A stretch of DNA of 64,000 nucleotides from Woeseiaceae bacterium (GCA_028280615.1 JANQLK010000057.1:124001-188000); one strand, 5' to 3'. Counted from the first letter of the stretch, positions 26,781 through 35,811 are shown. Program-made: numbers and translations. The notes: a model not told the origin generated them from the sequence alone.

Positions 26781-29272
26781 AGGCCGTTCAGTTCGCCTTT
26801 CGAAGCTTCGGCCGCGAGCTGCGCTCGGGCGAAGTGCTCGTACTCCTGTCGGCCGTGATCCTCGCCGTCGCCGCGTTGACCGCGGTCGGCTTCCTGACCG
26901 ACCGGATCGGCAAGGCCGTCGCTCGCCAGGCCAACGAAGTTCTCGCCGCGGACTTGAGACTGCAGTCGCCCGAACCGATCGGCGATGAATGGCGTGAGCT
27001 CGCGGCCGCGAGCGGGCTTGCCACGGCCGACAGGGTATCGTTCCCAACAGTCGTCTATGCCGGCGACGGCAACGCGCTGACGTCGATCATCGCCGTGGGC
27101 GATGCTTATCCACTGCGTGGTCAGCTCAGGGTCGCCGACCGCCTGTTCGGAGAAGAGCGGGTTGCGATCGGCATTCCGGCGCCCGGCGAGGTCTGGGCGG
27201 ACAGTTCGCTCCTGCCGCGAGTCGCTGCGGCCGTGGGCGATGAGGTCGAGGTCGGCGCAGCAGCGTTCGGCATCGACGCCGTCGTCACCTACCGGCCCGA
27301 CCAGTCCATCGGCTTCGCTTCGCTCGCGCCCACCCTGCTCATGAATATCGCCGATCTCGACGCCACCGAGCTCATCGGCATCGGCAGCCGCGTGCGCTAC
27401 TCGCTGCTCGTGGCCGGCGATGACGAGGCCGTCGCGGCGTTTCGCGCCGAGGTCGAGGAGAACCTGCCGGATTCGCTCAGGGTCCGTTCCGCCGAGGACT
27501 CGAGCGAACGCGCCTTCGCGGCCGCCGACCGCGCGCAGCGCTTCCTTTCGCTGACGGCCGTGATCAGCCTGCTGCTGTCGGCCGTGGCCGTCGCAATGTC
27601 GGCGCGGCGCTTCGCGCATCGGCGCATGGATGCCGTCGCGCTCATGAAGAGCCTAGGCGCCACCCAGAGCTTCGTGATCGCCGTGGCGCTGATCCAGCTC
27701 GTGCTGGTCGGCATCATTGGCGTGGCCGCGGGCAGCCTGATCGGATTCGGCGCGGAGGGGCTGTTGTCGTACATTCTCGCCGACGTAATCGCGGGCGACC
27801 TGCCGGAGCCGGGACTGACTCCGGTCATACTCGCAAGCGGCAGCGCGCTGGTGCTCCTGATCGGCTTCGCGCTGCCGTCCCTGATTCAGCTCAAGGGCAC
27901 GCCGCCGCTCCGGGTTCTGCGCCACGATGCGATGCCTCCGGCACCGTCGCGCCTCGTGGTCGGCGGGCTTGCGCTCGCGGCCGTTGCGGCCCTGCTGTAT
28001 CGCTCGGTCGGCGACGCGACGATGCTCGCGATCGTCCTGGGCGGCATCATCGCGATCGCGGCCGCGCTGTATGCCGTGGGCCGGGCACTGGTCGGTGCGC
28101 TGGGCCGGTTTCGCTCGGGCGTCGGCATCGCCTGGCGCTACGGCCTGGCGAACGTCGCCCGCCGCGGCCGCGCCAGCGCCGTGCAGGTCGTCGCCTTCGG
28201 CCTCGGACTCACCGTGCTGCTGCTGCTGACGCTCGTGCGTACCGATCTGCTCGAGGGCTGGCGGCGGACGCTCGACGAGAATGCGCCGAACCAGTTTCTG
28301 ATCAATATCCAGCCGCAGGAGCTGGATTCGGTCAGCGACATCTTCCGCGACCGCGACGTGGCGCCGCCCGACTACGCGCCGCTGGTTCGCGCGCGCATGG
28401 TCGAAATCAACGGCAGGGACGTCAAAGAGCGCAGTTACCCCGACCCGGGCGGCGAGTGGTTCGTCAACCGCGAGCAGAACCTGTCGTGGACCGCGCGTTT
28501 GAGCGCCAGCAACGAGGTCATCCAGGGCGAGTGGTGGCCCGAGGACTACGCGGGCCCGCCGCTGGTCTCGATCGAGGAAGAGGCGGCGATGGAGACGGGC
28601 CTGGGTGTCGGCGACGTCCTGACCTTCGAGGTCGCGGGCCAGACCGTCGAGGCCGAGGTCGCGAGCGTGAGGAAGATCAACTGGGATTCGTTCCAGCCGA
28701 ACTTCTTCCTGGTGTTCTCGCCGGGTGCGCTGGCCGACTACCCGACGACCTATATCGCGAGCATGCGCGTCGAGCCCGAGAAGCGTCCGGCGCTCGTCGA
28801 ACTCGTGCGCGCGCACCCCGCGATCTCGGTCATCGACCTCGACTCGATCCTGAGGCAGGTGCGCGGCATCATCGAGAAGGCGAGCCTCGCCGTGCAGGCC
28901 GTGTTCTTCTTCACGCTGGCCGCCGGTGTCGCCGTACTGTTCGCGGCCGTTCAATCGACGATCGACGAACGGCGCTTCGAGAGCGCGATGCTCCGGGCGC
29001 TGGGCGCGCGCAAACGCATCGTATTCTCGGGCGTCATGGCCGAGTTCGCGGCCCTCGGTGCGGCAGCGGGTATCCTGGCCTCGGCGGGCGCGTCGGTTCT
29101 CGCCGCCGTGCTCGCGATCGAACTCTTCAATTTGCCGTACTCCTTCAATCCGATGCTTTGGGTGGCGGGTCTCATGGCCGGCATCCTCGTGGTTTGCCTG
29201 AGCGGTTACTTCGCAGCGCGAAGCGCCATCGACTCGGCGCCCGTCGACGTGCTCCGCGGAGCCGGCGTTTGA
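26777..29272 (+). CDS. ybbP: ABC transporter permease (YbbP-like, two FtsX domains)
   Basis: Inner-membrane partner of the preceding ATPase. The 831 residues have an N-terminal membrane helix, a large periplasmic region, a first FtsX-type helix bundle (about 250-370), a middle pair of helices, a second periplasmic region and a final FtsX bundle (about 700-825, RRFESAMLRALGARKRI). This duplicated layout is that of YbbP. Substrate unknown; partnership with TesA is inferred from conserved linkage only. Confidence 0.92.
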   Translation: MKAVQFAFRSFGRELRSGEVLVLLSAVILAVAALTAVGFLTDRIGKAVARQANEVLAADLRLQSPEPIGDEWRELAAASGLATADRVSFPTVVYAGDGNALTSIIAVGDAYPLRGQLRVADRLFGEERVAIGIPAPGEVWADSSLLPRVAAAVGDEVEVGAAAFGIDAVVTYRPDQSIGFASLAPTLLMNIADLDATELIGIGSRVRYSLLVAGDDEAVAAFRAEVEENLPDSLRVRSAEDSSERAFAAADRAQRFLSLTAVISLLLSAVAVAMSARRFAHRRMDAVALMKSLGATQSFVIAVALIQLVLVGIIGVAAGSLIGFGAEGLLSYILADVIAGDLPEPGLTPVILASGSALVLLIGFALPSLIQLKGTPPLRVLRHDAMPPAPSRLVVGGLALAAVAALLYRSVGDATMLAIVLGGIIAIAAALYAVGRALVGALGRFRSGVGIAWRYGLANVARRGRASAVQVVAFGLGLTVLLLLTLVRTDLLEGWRRTLDENAPNQFLINIQPQELDSVSDIFRDRDVAPPDYAPLVRARMVEINGRDVKERSYPDPGGEWFVNREQNLSWTARLSASNEVIQGEWWPEDYAGPPLVSIEEEAAMETGLGVGDVLTFEVAGQTVEAEVASVRKINWDSFQPNFFLVFSPGALADYPTTYIASMRVEPEKRPALVELVRAHPAISVIDLDSILRQVRGIIEKASLAVQAVFFFTLAAGVAVLFAAVQSTIDERRFESAMLRALGARKRIVFSGVMAEFAALGAAAGILASAGASVLAAVLAIELFNLPYSFNPMLWVAGLMAGILVVCLSGYFAARSAIDSAPVDVLRGAGV

Positions 29273-29685
29273 GTGAACCCAAGCTGTCCTGCGGCATCGT
29301 GCTGGTTCGCGACACGGGCGAAGGCCACGTGACGCTGATGCTGCGCGCCTGGCACCACTGGGATTTCCCGAAAGGGCTGCTCGAGGCGAGCGAAACGCCC
29401 CTGGAGGCCGCGCTCCGCGAGCTTGGCGAGGAAACCGGAATCAATGGCGTGACCTTCGACTGGGGAGAGCGCCACATCGAAACCGGACCCTACAGCCGCG
29501 GTAAGACCGCCCGCTACTACCTGGCCGCAACCGACGTTGCCGACGTCGTGATCGGTCCCTCGCCCGACACGGGCGAACCCGAGCATCACGAGTGGCGCTG
29601 GGTCTCATTCGACGATGCATATGACCTGTCGTCGCCGCGCGTGCGCAACGTCGTACAATGGGCGAGGCAGATCATCGGAAGCTGA
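29269..29685 (+). CDS. Nudix hydrolase (MutT-like, diadenosine tetraphosphatase type)
   Basis: This 138-residue Nudix enzyme likely cleaves nucleoside-diphosphate-linked compounds such as Ap4A. The Nudix box GLLEASETPLEAALRELGEE, followed by TGI, is intact, and the early WDFPKG matches the asymmetrical Ap4A hydrolase subgroup. It starts with TTG overlapping the permease stop; GGAG at 29257-29260 gives correct spacing. It is probably co-translated with the ABC genes, although no functional link is evident. Confidence 0.88.
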   Translation: MSEPKLSCGIVLVRDTGEGHVTLMLRAWHHWDFPKGLLEASETPLEAALRELGEETGINGVTFDWGERHIETGPYSRGKTARYYLAATDVADVVIGPSPDTGEPEHHEWRWVSFDDAYDLSSPRVRNVVQWARQIIGS

Positions 29686-29686
29686 C

Positions 29687-31228
29687 ATGAGCTCGCGTTT
29701 GCGGCTACTGGCCGTCGCAATCCTGTTCCTCGGCGGCTGCGCCGGCATCGACTTCGACTATCCGCGCAGCGAGTCCTATGCGCTCGCCGATACGAGCGAC
29801 ACGTCGATCGGCCGGGATCTCGAGGCCGCGGATTTCGATTTCCCGCCGGACCAGTCGGGTTTCTACCCGCTGTCCGACGGAATCGACGCCCTCGCGGCCA
29901 GGATCTTGCTGGCCGAGCGAGCCGAGAAGAGCATCGACGTCCAGTACTACCTGATCAAAAACGACATCGTCGGCCGCGCCTTCGTCACCCAGCTGCTCAA
30001 CGCGGCCGATCGCGGCGTCCGGGTCCGCCTGCTGCTCGACGACATGTTCACATCGGGCTATGACCTCGGTCTCGCGGCGCTCGACTCGCACCCGAACTTC
30101 GAGATCCGCATCTACAATCCCTTCTACCGCGGCACCGGTGGCAAAGTGCAGTCGGCGCTCCGGGGCTTTCGGCGGATCAACCGGCGCATGCATAACAAGT
30201 CGTTCACGGTCGACAACCAGATGACGATCCTCGGCGGCCGCAATATCGCGGACGAGTACTTCGGTGCGCGCGAGGACAAGGCCTTCGGCGATCTCGACGT
30301 GCTTGCCGTCGGCCCGATCGTCCACGAGGTGTCGACGATGTTCGACCTGTACTGGAATCATGAGACGGCGCTGCCCGTGCCGGCGTTCGTCGAACCGCCG
30401 GATGATGCCGAGGCCGCTCTGAAAGCCGTGCGCGACAGTCTCCGAAACGCGAACGCCGAGATCGCGGATTCGGATTACGCGAACGCCGTGCGCTGGCAGG
30501 CCTACGAGTACATAGCCACCGAACAGGAGCTGCTCCAGTGGGCGCCCTACGAGCTCGTCTACGACACGCCCGACAAGGGCATCAAGGGACGCGCCGCAAA
30601 GGAAGAACTGATTACCGCGCCGTTGATCGAATCGCTGTCGAGCGCGAGTGAGGAAGTCATCATCTTGTCGCCGTACTTCGTACCACTCGATACCGGCATC
30701 GAGGGCCTGTCGGCGCTTGCCCGAAAGGATGTCGAGGTCACGGTGGTCACCAACTCCCTGGCCGCCAACAACCAGTTCACGGTGCACGCGGGATACAAAC
30801 CGGCGCGCAAACCCCTGCTGGAGAGCGGCGTGACGATCTACGAAGTTCGGCCCGATGCGCACGTCGAGGGCACCGAGTTCATCGACGCGAGCGGTGCGAC
30901 CGCTACCTTGCACACCAAGGCCTATATCGTCGATCGCGAGCAGGTCTTTATCGGCTCTTTCAACTTCGATCCGCGTTCAGCGAACCTGAATACCGAGATG
31001 GGCGTCATCATCCATGACGAGGATCTCGGCGAGCTGTTCGCGACCGAGCTCGAGAAGCACTACGAGGAATTCGCCTACGCGGTATTCCTCGATGACGAGC
31101 GCCGCGTGCGCTGGCGCGCCAACGACGACGGGCAAGAAGTGATCTACGGGAAGGAGCCGAAGACCAGCTGGTGGACGCGCTTCAAGGCCGGCTTGGCCGG
31201 GCTGCTGCCGATCAAGTCGCAGCTGTAG
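29687..31228 (+). CDS. Phospholipase D-family lipoprotein (cardiolipin synthase C-like)
   Basis: This 513-residue protein has a lipoprotein signal (lipobox LGGC, Cys18) and two HKD motifs: HNKSFTVDNQMTILGGRN from His169 and HTKAYIVDREQVFIGSFN from His409. This pair makes the phospholipase D active site. Length and order fit the ClsC/YmdC type, which makes cardiolipin from phosphatidylglycerol with another phospholipid donor, but phosphodiesterase activity is also possible. The lipobox is unusual for cardiolipin synthases and implies a periplasm-facing enzyme. The ATG at 29687 follows the Nudix stop by one base. Confidence 0.88.
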   Translation: MSSRLRLLAVAILFLGGCAGIDFDYPRSESYALADTSDTSIGRDLEAADFDFPPDQSGFYPLSDGIDALAARILLAERAEKSIDVQYYLIKNDIVGRAFVTQLLNAADRGVRVRLLLDDMFTSGYDLGLAALDSHPNFEIRIYNPFYRGTGGKVQSALRGFRRINRRMHNKSFTVDNQMTILGGRNIADEYFGAREDKAFGDLDVLAVGPIVHEVSTMFDLYWNHETALPVPAFVEPPDDAEAALKAVRDSLRNANAEIADSDYANAVRWQAYEYIATEQELLQWAPYELVYDTPDKGIKGRAAKEELITAPLIESLSSASEEVIILSPYFVPLDTGIEGLSALARKDVEVTVVTNSLAANNQFTVHAGYKPARKPLLESGVTIYEVRPDAHVEGTEFIDASGATATLHTKAYIVDREQVFIGSFNFDPRSANLNTEMGVIIHDEDLGELFATELEKHYEEFAYAVFLDDERRVRWRANDDGQEVIYGKEPKTSWWTRFKAGLAGLLPIKSQL

Positions 31229-31231
31229 CTT

Positions 31232-31843
31232 CTATTTCCCGGTCGTGACGGGCGTGCCGCTGCCGGCCACGAAGGGGTAAGTCGCGAAGAACTTCGGCAC
31301 GCCCTCGTTGACGCGTTCCTCGAGTTCCTCGAGCGCCTTGTCGGTGACGCGGCCGACGCTCACGGCCTCCCAGACCAGTTTCTTTCGGCGTGCGTCCACG
31401 AGGTCGATGTTGAACGTGCCCTCGGTGTACTGCGAGACATGGGTCTCGGTGGCGTAGCCGTAGCCCATCCAGGGATCGTAGAAGCCGCGGCGGTAGCCGT
31501 AGTAGCCCATGCCCATCGTCGGGGCCGGTGTCGTCCGAACGTCGGTCTTGTCCCTGAGGCGGGCGTTGAAGTTCACGAGCAGGTCGGGGTCATCGGACTT
31601 CTCGTAGCCGCGAGCTTCCATTTCCCGGGAAATCGCAGCGACCATGTAGGTCGAGAAGAAGCTCTGGTAGTTGGTGCTGTCCGGGCCGGCATCGGCGAAG
31701 AAGTTGTAGGTCTCATACTGAGAGAAATCCACGCTCGGATCGTAGTCGGAACGGATATTGTTGCCACTGCAGCCGCTGGCCAACAGGACGACGGCAGCAA
31801 GTCCGGCGATTTTCGTGAAGGTATCTGAAAACCGGGTGTTCAT
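31232..31843 (-). CDS. DUF4136 lipoprotein
   Basis: This 203-residue lipoprotein has the lipobox LASGC (Cys25) and a DUF4136 domain starting near residue 31 (SDYDPSVDFSQYETYNF). A Gly/Tyr-rich loop (MGMGYYGYRRGFYDPWMGYG) lies in the middle. FNIDLVDARRKKLVWEAV is a conserved block of the family. AGGAG precedes the ATG at 31843. It is convergent with the phospholipase D gene, three bases between stops. Function unknown; location probably outer membrane or periplasm. Confidence 0.9.
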   Translation of the reverse strand: MNTRFSDTFTKIAGLAAVVLLASGCSGNNIRSDYDPSVDFSQYETYNFFADAGPDSTNYQSFFSTYMVAAISREMEARGYEKSDDPDLLVNFNARLRDKTDVRTTPAPTMGMGYYGYRRGFYDPWMGYGYATETHVSQYTEGTFNIDLVDARRKKLVWEAVSVGRVTDKALEELEERVNEGVPKFFATYPFVAGSGTPVTTGK

Positions 31844-31953
31844 GAGTCTTTCTCCTGTCACGGTGCATATCGGCCGGTGAACGAAAACCGTCTGTCCCGA
31901 GCCTGAGATGAACGGCATTCTACACCGATCGCCCGCGACCACGATCATCCGCG

Positions 31954-31977
31954 AATCGGTGACGGATGCGGGCTAGA
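31954..31977. repeat. 24-base exact repeat, copy 2
   Basis: Identical to 16656-16679. This copy covers the final bases (stop codon) of the leftward dehydrogenase gene and the sequence just beyond it. Flanks on both sides differ completely from copy 1. Confidence 0.75.
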
Positions 31978-32926
31978 CGACACGGTTGCGCGTCTCGCCG
32001 GCCAGGAATGCGCGTGCATTGGCCGCCAGTTCGTCGATCGCCCGTCTGCGCGCGGTCGTACTGCCCCACGCAATATGCGGTGTAATGACGAGGTTGTCGC
32101 CCGCGTAGTCGAGCAGCGGATCGCCATCCACGGGCGGCTCCTCGGGCAACACATCGATGGCGGCGCCGCCGATGGTGCCGTTTCGAAGTGCGTCCGCAAG
32201 CGCCCGCGAATCCACGAGGCCCCCGCGCGCCGTGTTGACCAGGATCGCGGTCGACTTCATTCTCGCGAACTGCTCGGCGCCGAACAGGTTTCGGGTTTGC
32301 GAAGTCAGCGGACAGTGCAAGGAGATGACATCCGAGTCCGAAAGCACGGTCTCGAAGGACACACGGTCCTCGGCAACCGTGCCGGAGCCCGGCCGGGCCG
32401 ATACGAGCACCTCCATGCCGAATGCCGGCGCCAGTCGTGCGGCGCCTTTCCCCAGCGCGCCGAAGCCCACGATCCCAAGCACCTTGCCCGTCAGCGATTC
32501 CACCGGGTAGTCGAGCATCAGGGGTTCCTTCGACCGCTGCCAGCTGCCCGCCTTGACCGAGCGATCGTAAGCTCCGAGGCTGCGCACGAGCATCAGGAGC
32601 GTGCCGAACACGTGCTCGGCCACGGAATCGGTGCAGTAGTCGCGGATGTTGGCGACGGCGATGCCGTGCCGGGCGGCGGCGTCGAGATCGATATTGTCGG
32701 TGCCGGTCGCGGTCAGCGCGATGAGCCTGAGCTTCGGCGCGGCGGCCAGTAGTTTCTGCGTCAACCGAATCTTGTTCGTGAACACGATTTCCGCATCGCG
32801 AATTCGCGCCGCTATTTCATCCTCGCCGGTGCTATCGTAGACGGTGAGATCCGGCGTCACGATGTCGAGCGGAGCCAGATCGAGACCCGGGCCCAGCGTG
32901 GCGAAATCGAGGAACACGGCTTTCAT
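31973..32926 (-). CDS. D-2-hydroxyacid dehydrogenase (NAD-dependent)
   Basis: This 317-residue cytoplasmic enzyme of the D-isomer-specific 2-hydroxyacid dehydrogenase family interconverts 2-oxo and D-2-hydroxy acids. The Rossmann loop is VLGIVGFGALGKGAA, the catalytic Arg is in VNTARGGLVDS, Glu in DVLPEEPP, and His in VITPHIAWGS. The glycerate/hydroxypyruvate-reductase subgroup is likely, but substrate is not decidable by eye. The start at 32926 is only 12 bases from the divergent ycgN-like start, so the promoters must overlap or lie in coding DNA. Confidence 0.93.
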   Translation of the reverse strand: MKAVFLDFATLGPGLDLAPLDIVTPDLTVYDSTGEDEIAARIRDAEIVFTNKIRLTQKLLAAAPKLRLIALTATGTDNIDLDAAARHGIAVANIRDYCTDSVAEHVFGTLLMLVRSLGAYDRSVKAGSWQRSKEPLMLDYPVESLTGKVLGIVGFGALGKGAARLAPAFGMEVLVSARPGSGTVAEDRVSFETVLSDSDVISLHCPLTSQTRNLFGAEQFARMKSTAILVNTARGGLVDSRALADALRNGTIGGAAIDVLPEEPPVDGDPLLDYAGDNLVITPHIAWGSTTARRRAIDELAANARAFLAGETRNRVV

Positions 32927-32938
32927 GGTGGGCCGAAG

Positions 32939-33373
32939 ATGAAGCAAGCCTTCTGGGAGCGCAAGTCGCTCAGTGAAATGACGCCCGAGGAGTGGGAGTC
33001 GCTGTGCGACGGCTGCGCGCTGTGCTGCATGCACAAGGTCGAGGACGAGGACTCGGGCGAGGTGTTCTACACGAACCTTGCCTGCCGTCTGCTCGATACC
33101 GACAGCTGCCGCTGCACCGACTACGCGAACCGGGTGAAGCAGGTCGCGGACTGCCTGTCACTGACACCCGGCGACAAAAGCGCGTTCGAATGGCTCCCCG
33201 CCACCTGCGCCTACCGCCTGCTGTCACGCGGCGAGCCGCTGTTCGACTGGCATCCGCTGATCTCGGGCGACCCGGAGTCCGTGCACGCGGCCGGGATCTC
33301 GGTTCGTGGCCAGGTCCTAAGCGAGCGGGACACCGACGAATACACTTTGCTCTGGAAGGTGCACGCGGACTGA
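32939..33373 (+). CDS. YcgN-family Cys-cluster protein (UPF0260)
   Basis: This 144-residue protein carries the CDGCALCC cluster (Cys23, 26, 29, 30) plus Cys49, 57, 59, 72 and 90, the pattern of the YcgN/YkgJ zinc- or iron-binding family. It begins FWERKSLSEMTPEEWESLC, the typical YcgN N-terminus. Function in the cell is unknown. It is divergent from the dehydrogenase with a 12-base gap; 60 bases separate it from the nitroreductase. Confidence 0.93.
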   Translation: MKQAFWERKSLSEMTPEEWESLCDGCALCCMHKVEDEDSGEVFYTNLACRLLDTDSCRCTDYANRVKQVADCLSLTPGDKSAFEWLPATCAYRLLSRGEPLFDWHPLISGDPESVHAAGISVRGQVLSERDTDEYTLLWKVHAD

Positions 33374-33433
33374 GCGTTGCGCGCGTCCAGGCGCGTTGAG
33401 CTAAGATCACGCTCCTTGTCCAAGGGGATGCCT

Positions 33434-34108
33434 GTGACCGACTACGCCACCGTTCCGCTGGCCGACTATCGCGAGTACCCGATCGAGGAGATGCGCGAGC
33501 GGCTTGCCGCGTTTTACGAAGACGTCAACCGGCGCCGCACGGTTCGAGAGTTCTCCGATCGTCCCGTCCCGCGTGACATCGTCGAGACCGCGCTCAAAGC
33601 GGCGGGCACGGCCCCGAGCGGCGCCAACCTGCAGCCCTGGCATTTCGTCGTCGTGAGCGGCCCAGACACCAAGAGGAGAATCCGCGAGGCGGCCGAGCTC
33701 GAGGAGCGAGAGTTCTACGAGCACCGCGCCTCGGAGGAATGGCTCGAAGCGCTCGCGCCGCTCGGCACGGATTCCGACAAGCCGTTCCTCGAGACCGCGC
33801 CCTACCTGATCGCGGTCTTCTTAAAGAAGTTCGATGAGCTCGAAGACGGCCGCAAGGTGAAACACTACTACCCGACCGAGTCGACCGGGCTCGCGACCGG
33901 CATCCTGATCACGGCGCTGCACCATGCCGGGCTCGCGACGCTGACGCATACGCCGAGCCCGATGAAGTTCCTGAACGAAATCCTCGGCCGGCCGAAGAGC
34001 GAGCGGCCGTTCCTGCTGCTCGTGGTCGGCTATCCGGCGGACGACGCCGAGGTGCCCGACATCACGCGCAAGCCGCTCGAAGACTTCACGAGCTTCGTGG
34101 CGGAATGA
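33434..34108 (+). CDS. Nitroreductase-family flavoprotein
   Basis: FMN-dependent oxidoreductase of the nitroreductase fold, about 224 residues. Family marks are RRTVREFSDRPVPRDIVE, APSGANLQPWHFVVV and LITALHHAGLATLTHTP. Later residues include RPFLLLVVGYPADDAEVP. Of the two close starts, the GTG at 33434 has AAGGGG (33422-33427) six bases upstream, whereas the ATG at 33428 would touch it; the ATG remains possible. Electron acceptor unknown. It overlaps the cupin gene by four bases. Confidence 0.9.
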   Translation: MTDYATVPLADYREYPIEEMRERLAAFYEDVNRRRTVREFSDRPVPRDIVETALKAAGTAPSGANLQPWHFVVVSGPDTKRRIREAAELEEREFYEHRASEEWLEALAPLGTDSDKPFLETAPYLIAVFLKKFDELEDGRKVKHYYPTESTGLATGILITALHHAGLATLTHTPSPMKFLNEILGRPKSERPFLLLVVGYPADDAEVPDITRKPLEDFTSFVAE

Positions 34109-34485
34109 GGGTGCCGCGACGGACGCCGATCGTCGTACTGGCCGCAGCGCTGTCGGCCGGCGTGCTGGCCGCGAGCGGCAGTTTGCCCGACCCGCTCGAG
34201 GCCGGCTGGAAGGGTGAGCGCGTCTGCGAAGTCCTGCACGAAGACGTATCGCAGCGTGTGCTGCGCTGCACGTTTCCGCCCGGCGGCGGCCATGAGCGCC
34301 ACTACCACGATCCGCACTTCGGCTACGTGCTCGCGGGCGGGCGCATGCGCATTACGTCGGCGGACGGCACGCGCGAGGTCGATCTTGCCGATGACCTCAG
34401 TTGGGTAAGCGATGGCGTCGTCTGGCACGAGGTCGAGAACATCGGCGAGACGACGTCGATCTACCTGATCATCGAGCCGCGCTAG
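34105..34485 (+). CDS. Exported cupin-domain protein
   Basis: This 126-residue protein has an N-terminal signal or anchor (VVLAAALSAGVLAASG) and one cupin barrel. Motif one is GGHERHYHDPHFGYVLAGG, with its metal-type His residues, and motif two is near DGVVWHEVENIG. It is translationally coupled to the nitroreductase. The TAG stop shares a CTAG with the stop of the convergent LysR gene. Ligand or reaction unknown. Confidence 0.85.
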   Translation: MRVPRRTPIVVLAAALSAGVLAASGSLPDPLEAGWKGERVCEVLHEDVSQRVLRCTFPPGGGHERHYHDPHFGYVLAGGRMRITSADGTREVDLADDLSWVSDGVVWHEVENIGETTSIYLIIEPR

Positions 34486-35417
34486 CTCGCAACCGGAGCG
34501 CCGACCCGCTCGCGAAGCTCGGCGCGCGTGGCGGCAGCCTGCTCGAGGAGCCAGAGCCGGAAACGCTCCGGCTGCTCGCGCCGCAGCGCTTCGCGATTGC
34601 TCACGAGATGGTACGCGTGCGAGGTCCACGCTCCCTGTTCCAAGGGAAAAGGCGTGCTGAGCCTGTTCCGTTCGAGCATCGGAGCGATCAGCGCCAGTCC
34701 GCAAAGAATGAAACCCGAGTCGGCGTACACGGCTTCGAGAGCATGCACGACCTGCCGGTATCTTATGCCGAGGCCAGGCGCCGTCTTTCGATAGCCGAAG
34801 CGGGCGATCCATTCCGGCCAGCCGATACCGCCGCCCTTGTCGCGGTAGTTGTCGAGATGCAGCAGGGGAAAACCCTCGAGCATCGTATCTTTCGGCAGCG
34901 CTGCGACCCTGCGCGTGTTGGTCGGCGAACCGACCGGCAGGAGGTAGTCGTGAAACAGGAGCTCGCAGTCGGCGGCGGGCTCGGCAAAGCGGATCTCGAA
35001 GTCTGCATGACCGAGCCGCATCGGTACGTCGCCGACGCCGTTGATGCAGAACAGCGTGTTCGGGTTGTCGCGGCGAAACGCCTCGAGCCGCGGCTTGAGC
35101 CACAGCTCCGCCCAGTCCGAATCCGTGGTGATATGAATTTCGTTGACGCGCTGGAAATCGAGAATGCGCGCGACCGTGTCGAGCTCCCGGAAACCGGCCG
35201 TGAGGTGTGCGAGGGCCGCCTCGAGCTCGGCCGTTGGACGGGTCCCCGAGCGGCCGCGGACCAGGAGGTCATAGCCCAGGTAGTCTTCGAGGGCCCGAAT
35301 GCGCTGGCCGATCGCGGCGGGCGTGATGGAGAGCTCGCTCGCCGCGTCCTTGAGCGATCCCGTCCGGATCGCGAGTTCGAGCGCCTGCAGCGCGCGAAGA
35401 TGAGAAACCGATGGCAT
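34482..35417 (-). CDS. LysR-family transcriptional regulator
   Basis: This 311-residue protein has an N-terminal winged HTH (about 5-62, LKDAASELSITPAAIGQRI) and a C-terminal effector-binding domain of the GcvA-like subgroup (EIHITTDSDWAELWLKPRL). The gene is divergent from the DUF4242 gene, with a palindrome in the shared gap, so autoregulation and control of that gene are likely. Effector unknown. The stop overlaps that of the convergent cupin gene. Confidence 0.94.
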   Translation of the reverse strand: MPSVSHLRALQALELAIRTGSLKDAASELSITPAAIGQRIRALEDYLGYDLLVRGRSGTRPTAELEAALAHLTAGFRELDTVARILDFQRVNEIHITTDSDWAELWLKPRLEAFRRDNPNTLFCINGVGDVPMRLGHADFEIRFAEPAADCELLFHDYLLPVGSPTNTRRVAALPKDTMLEGFPLLHLDNYRDKGGGIGWPEWIARFGYRKTAPGLGIRYRQVVHALEAVYADSGFILCGLALIAPMLERNRLSTPFPLEQGAWTSHAYHLVSNREALRREQPERFRLWLLEQAAATRAELRERVGAPVAS

Positions 35418-35435
35418 ACGTAAAAGTAAATAAAA

Positions 35436-35453
35436 TCTTTATCGAAATAAAGA
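35436..35453. promoter_or_regulatory. Palindrome between lysR-type gene and DUF4242 gene (candidate operator)
   Basis: Seven-base arms TCTTTAT and ATAAAGA flank CGAA within an unusually AT-rich stretch (35418-35465), 19 bases from the regulator start. The placement in a divergent LysR gap fits a regulator binding site overlapping both promoters. Confidence 0.5.
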
Positions 35454-35526
35454 ATATTTAGTTTGCCAGCGTTCGGCGGAGCCGCGATAGTGAATCCACA
35501 CCCGACAACACGACAGGAGCAGCAGC

Positions 35527-35811
35527 ATGAGTCACCTGAAGCGCTACATGATCGAAAGGGACATTCCCGGCATTGGTTCGATGTCGGTCGTCGAGCTGTG
35601 CGGCGCCGCCCGCGCTTCGAATCAGGCGATCGACCAGCTCGGATCGGACGTCCAATGGCAGCAGAGCTACGTAGCGGGCGACAAGACCTTCTGCGTCTAC
35701 CTCGCGAAGGACGTCGAGACGATCAACCGGCACGCCGAACTCTCGGGCATCCCGGTATCGAGCATCACGGAGATCTCGCAGGTGATCGATCCGCTGACCG
35801 CGAACAACTGA
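35527..35811 (+). CDS. DUF4242 (nickel-binding SCO4226-like) small protein
   Basis: This 94-residue ferredoxin-like-fold protein has the DUF4242 pattern: YMIERDIPGIGSM at the start, VQWQQSYVAGDKTFCVYLA in the middle and ETINRHAELSGIP with the family His near the end. Related proteins bind nickel or serve as small-molecule sensors; role here unknown. The single-gene transcript probably responds to the divergent LysR regulator. Confidence 0.87.
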   Translation: MSHLKRYMIERDIPGIGSMSVVELCGAARASNQAIDQLGSDVQWQQSYVAGDKTFCVYLAKDVETINRHAELSGIPVSSITEISQVIDPLTANN

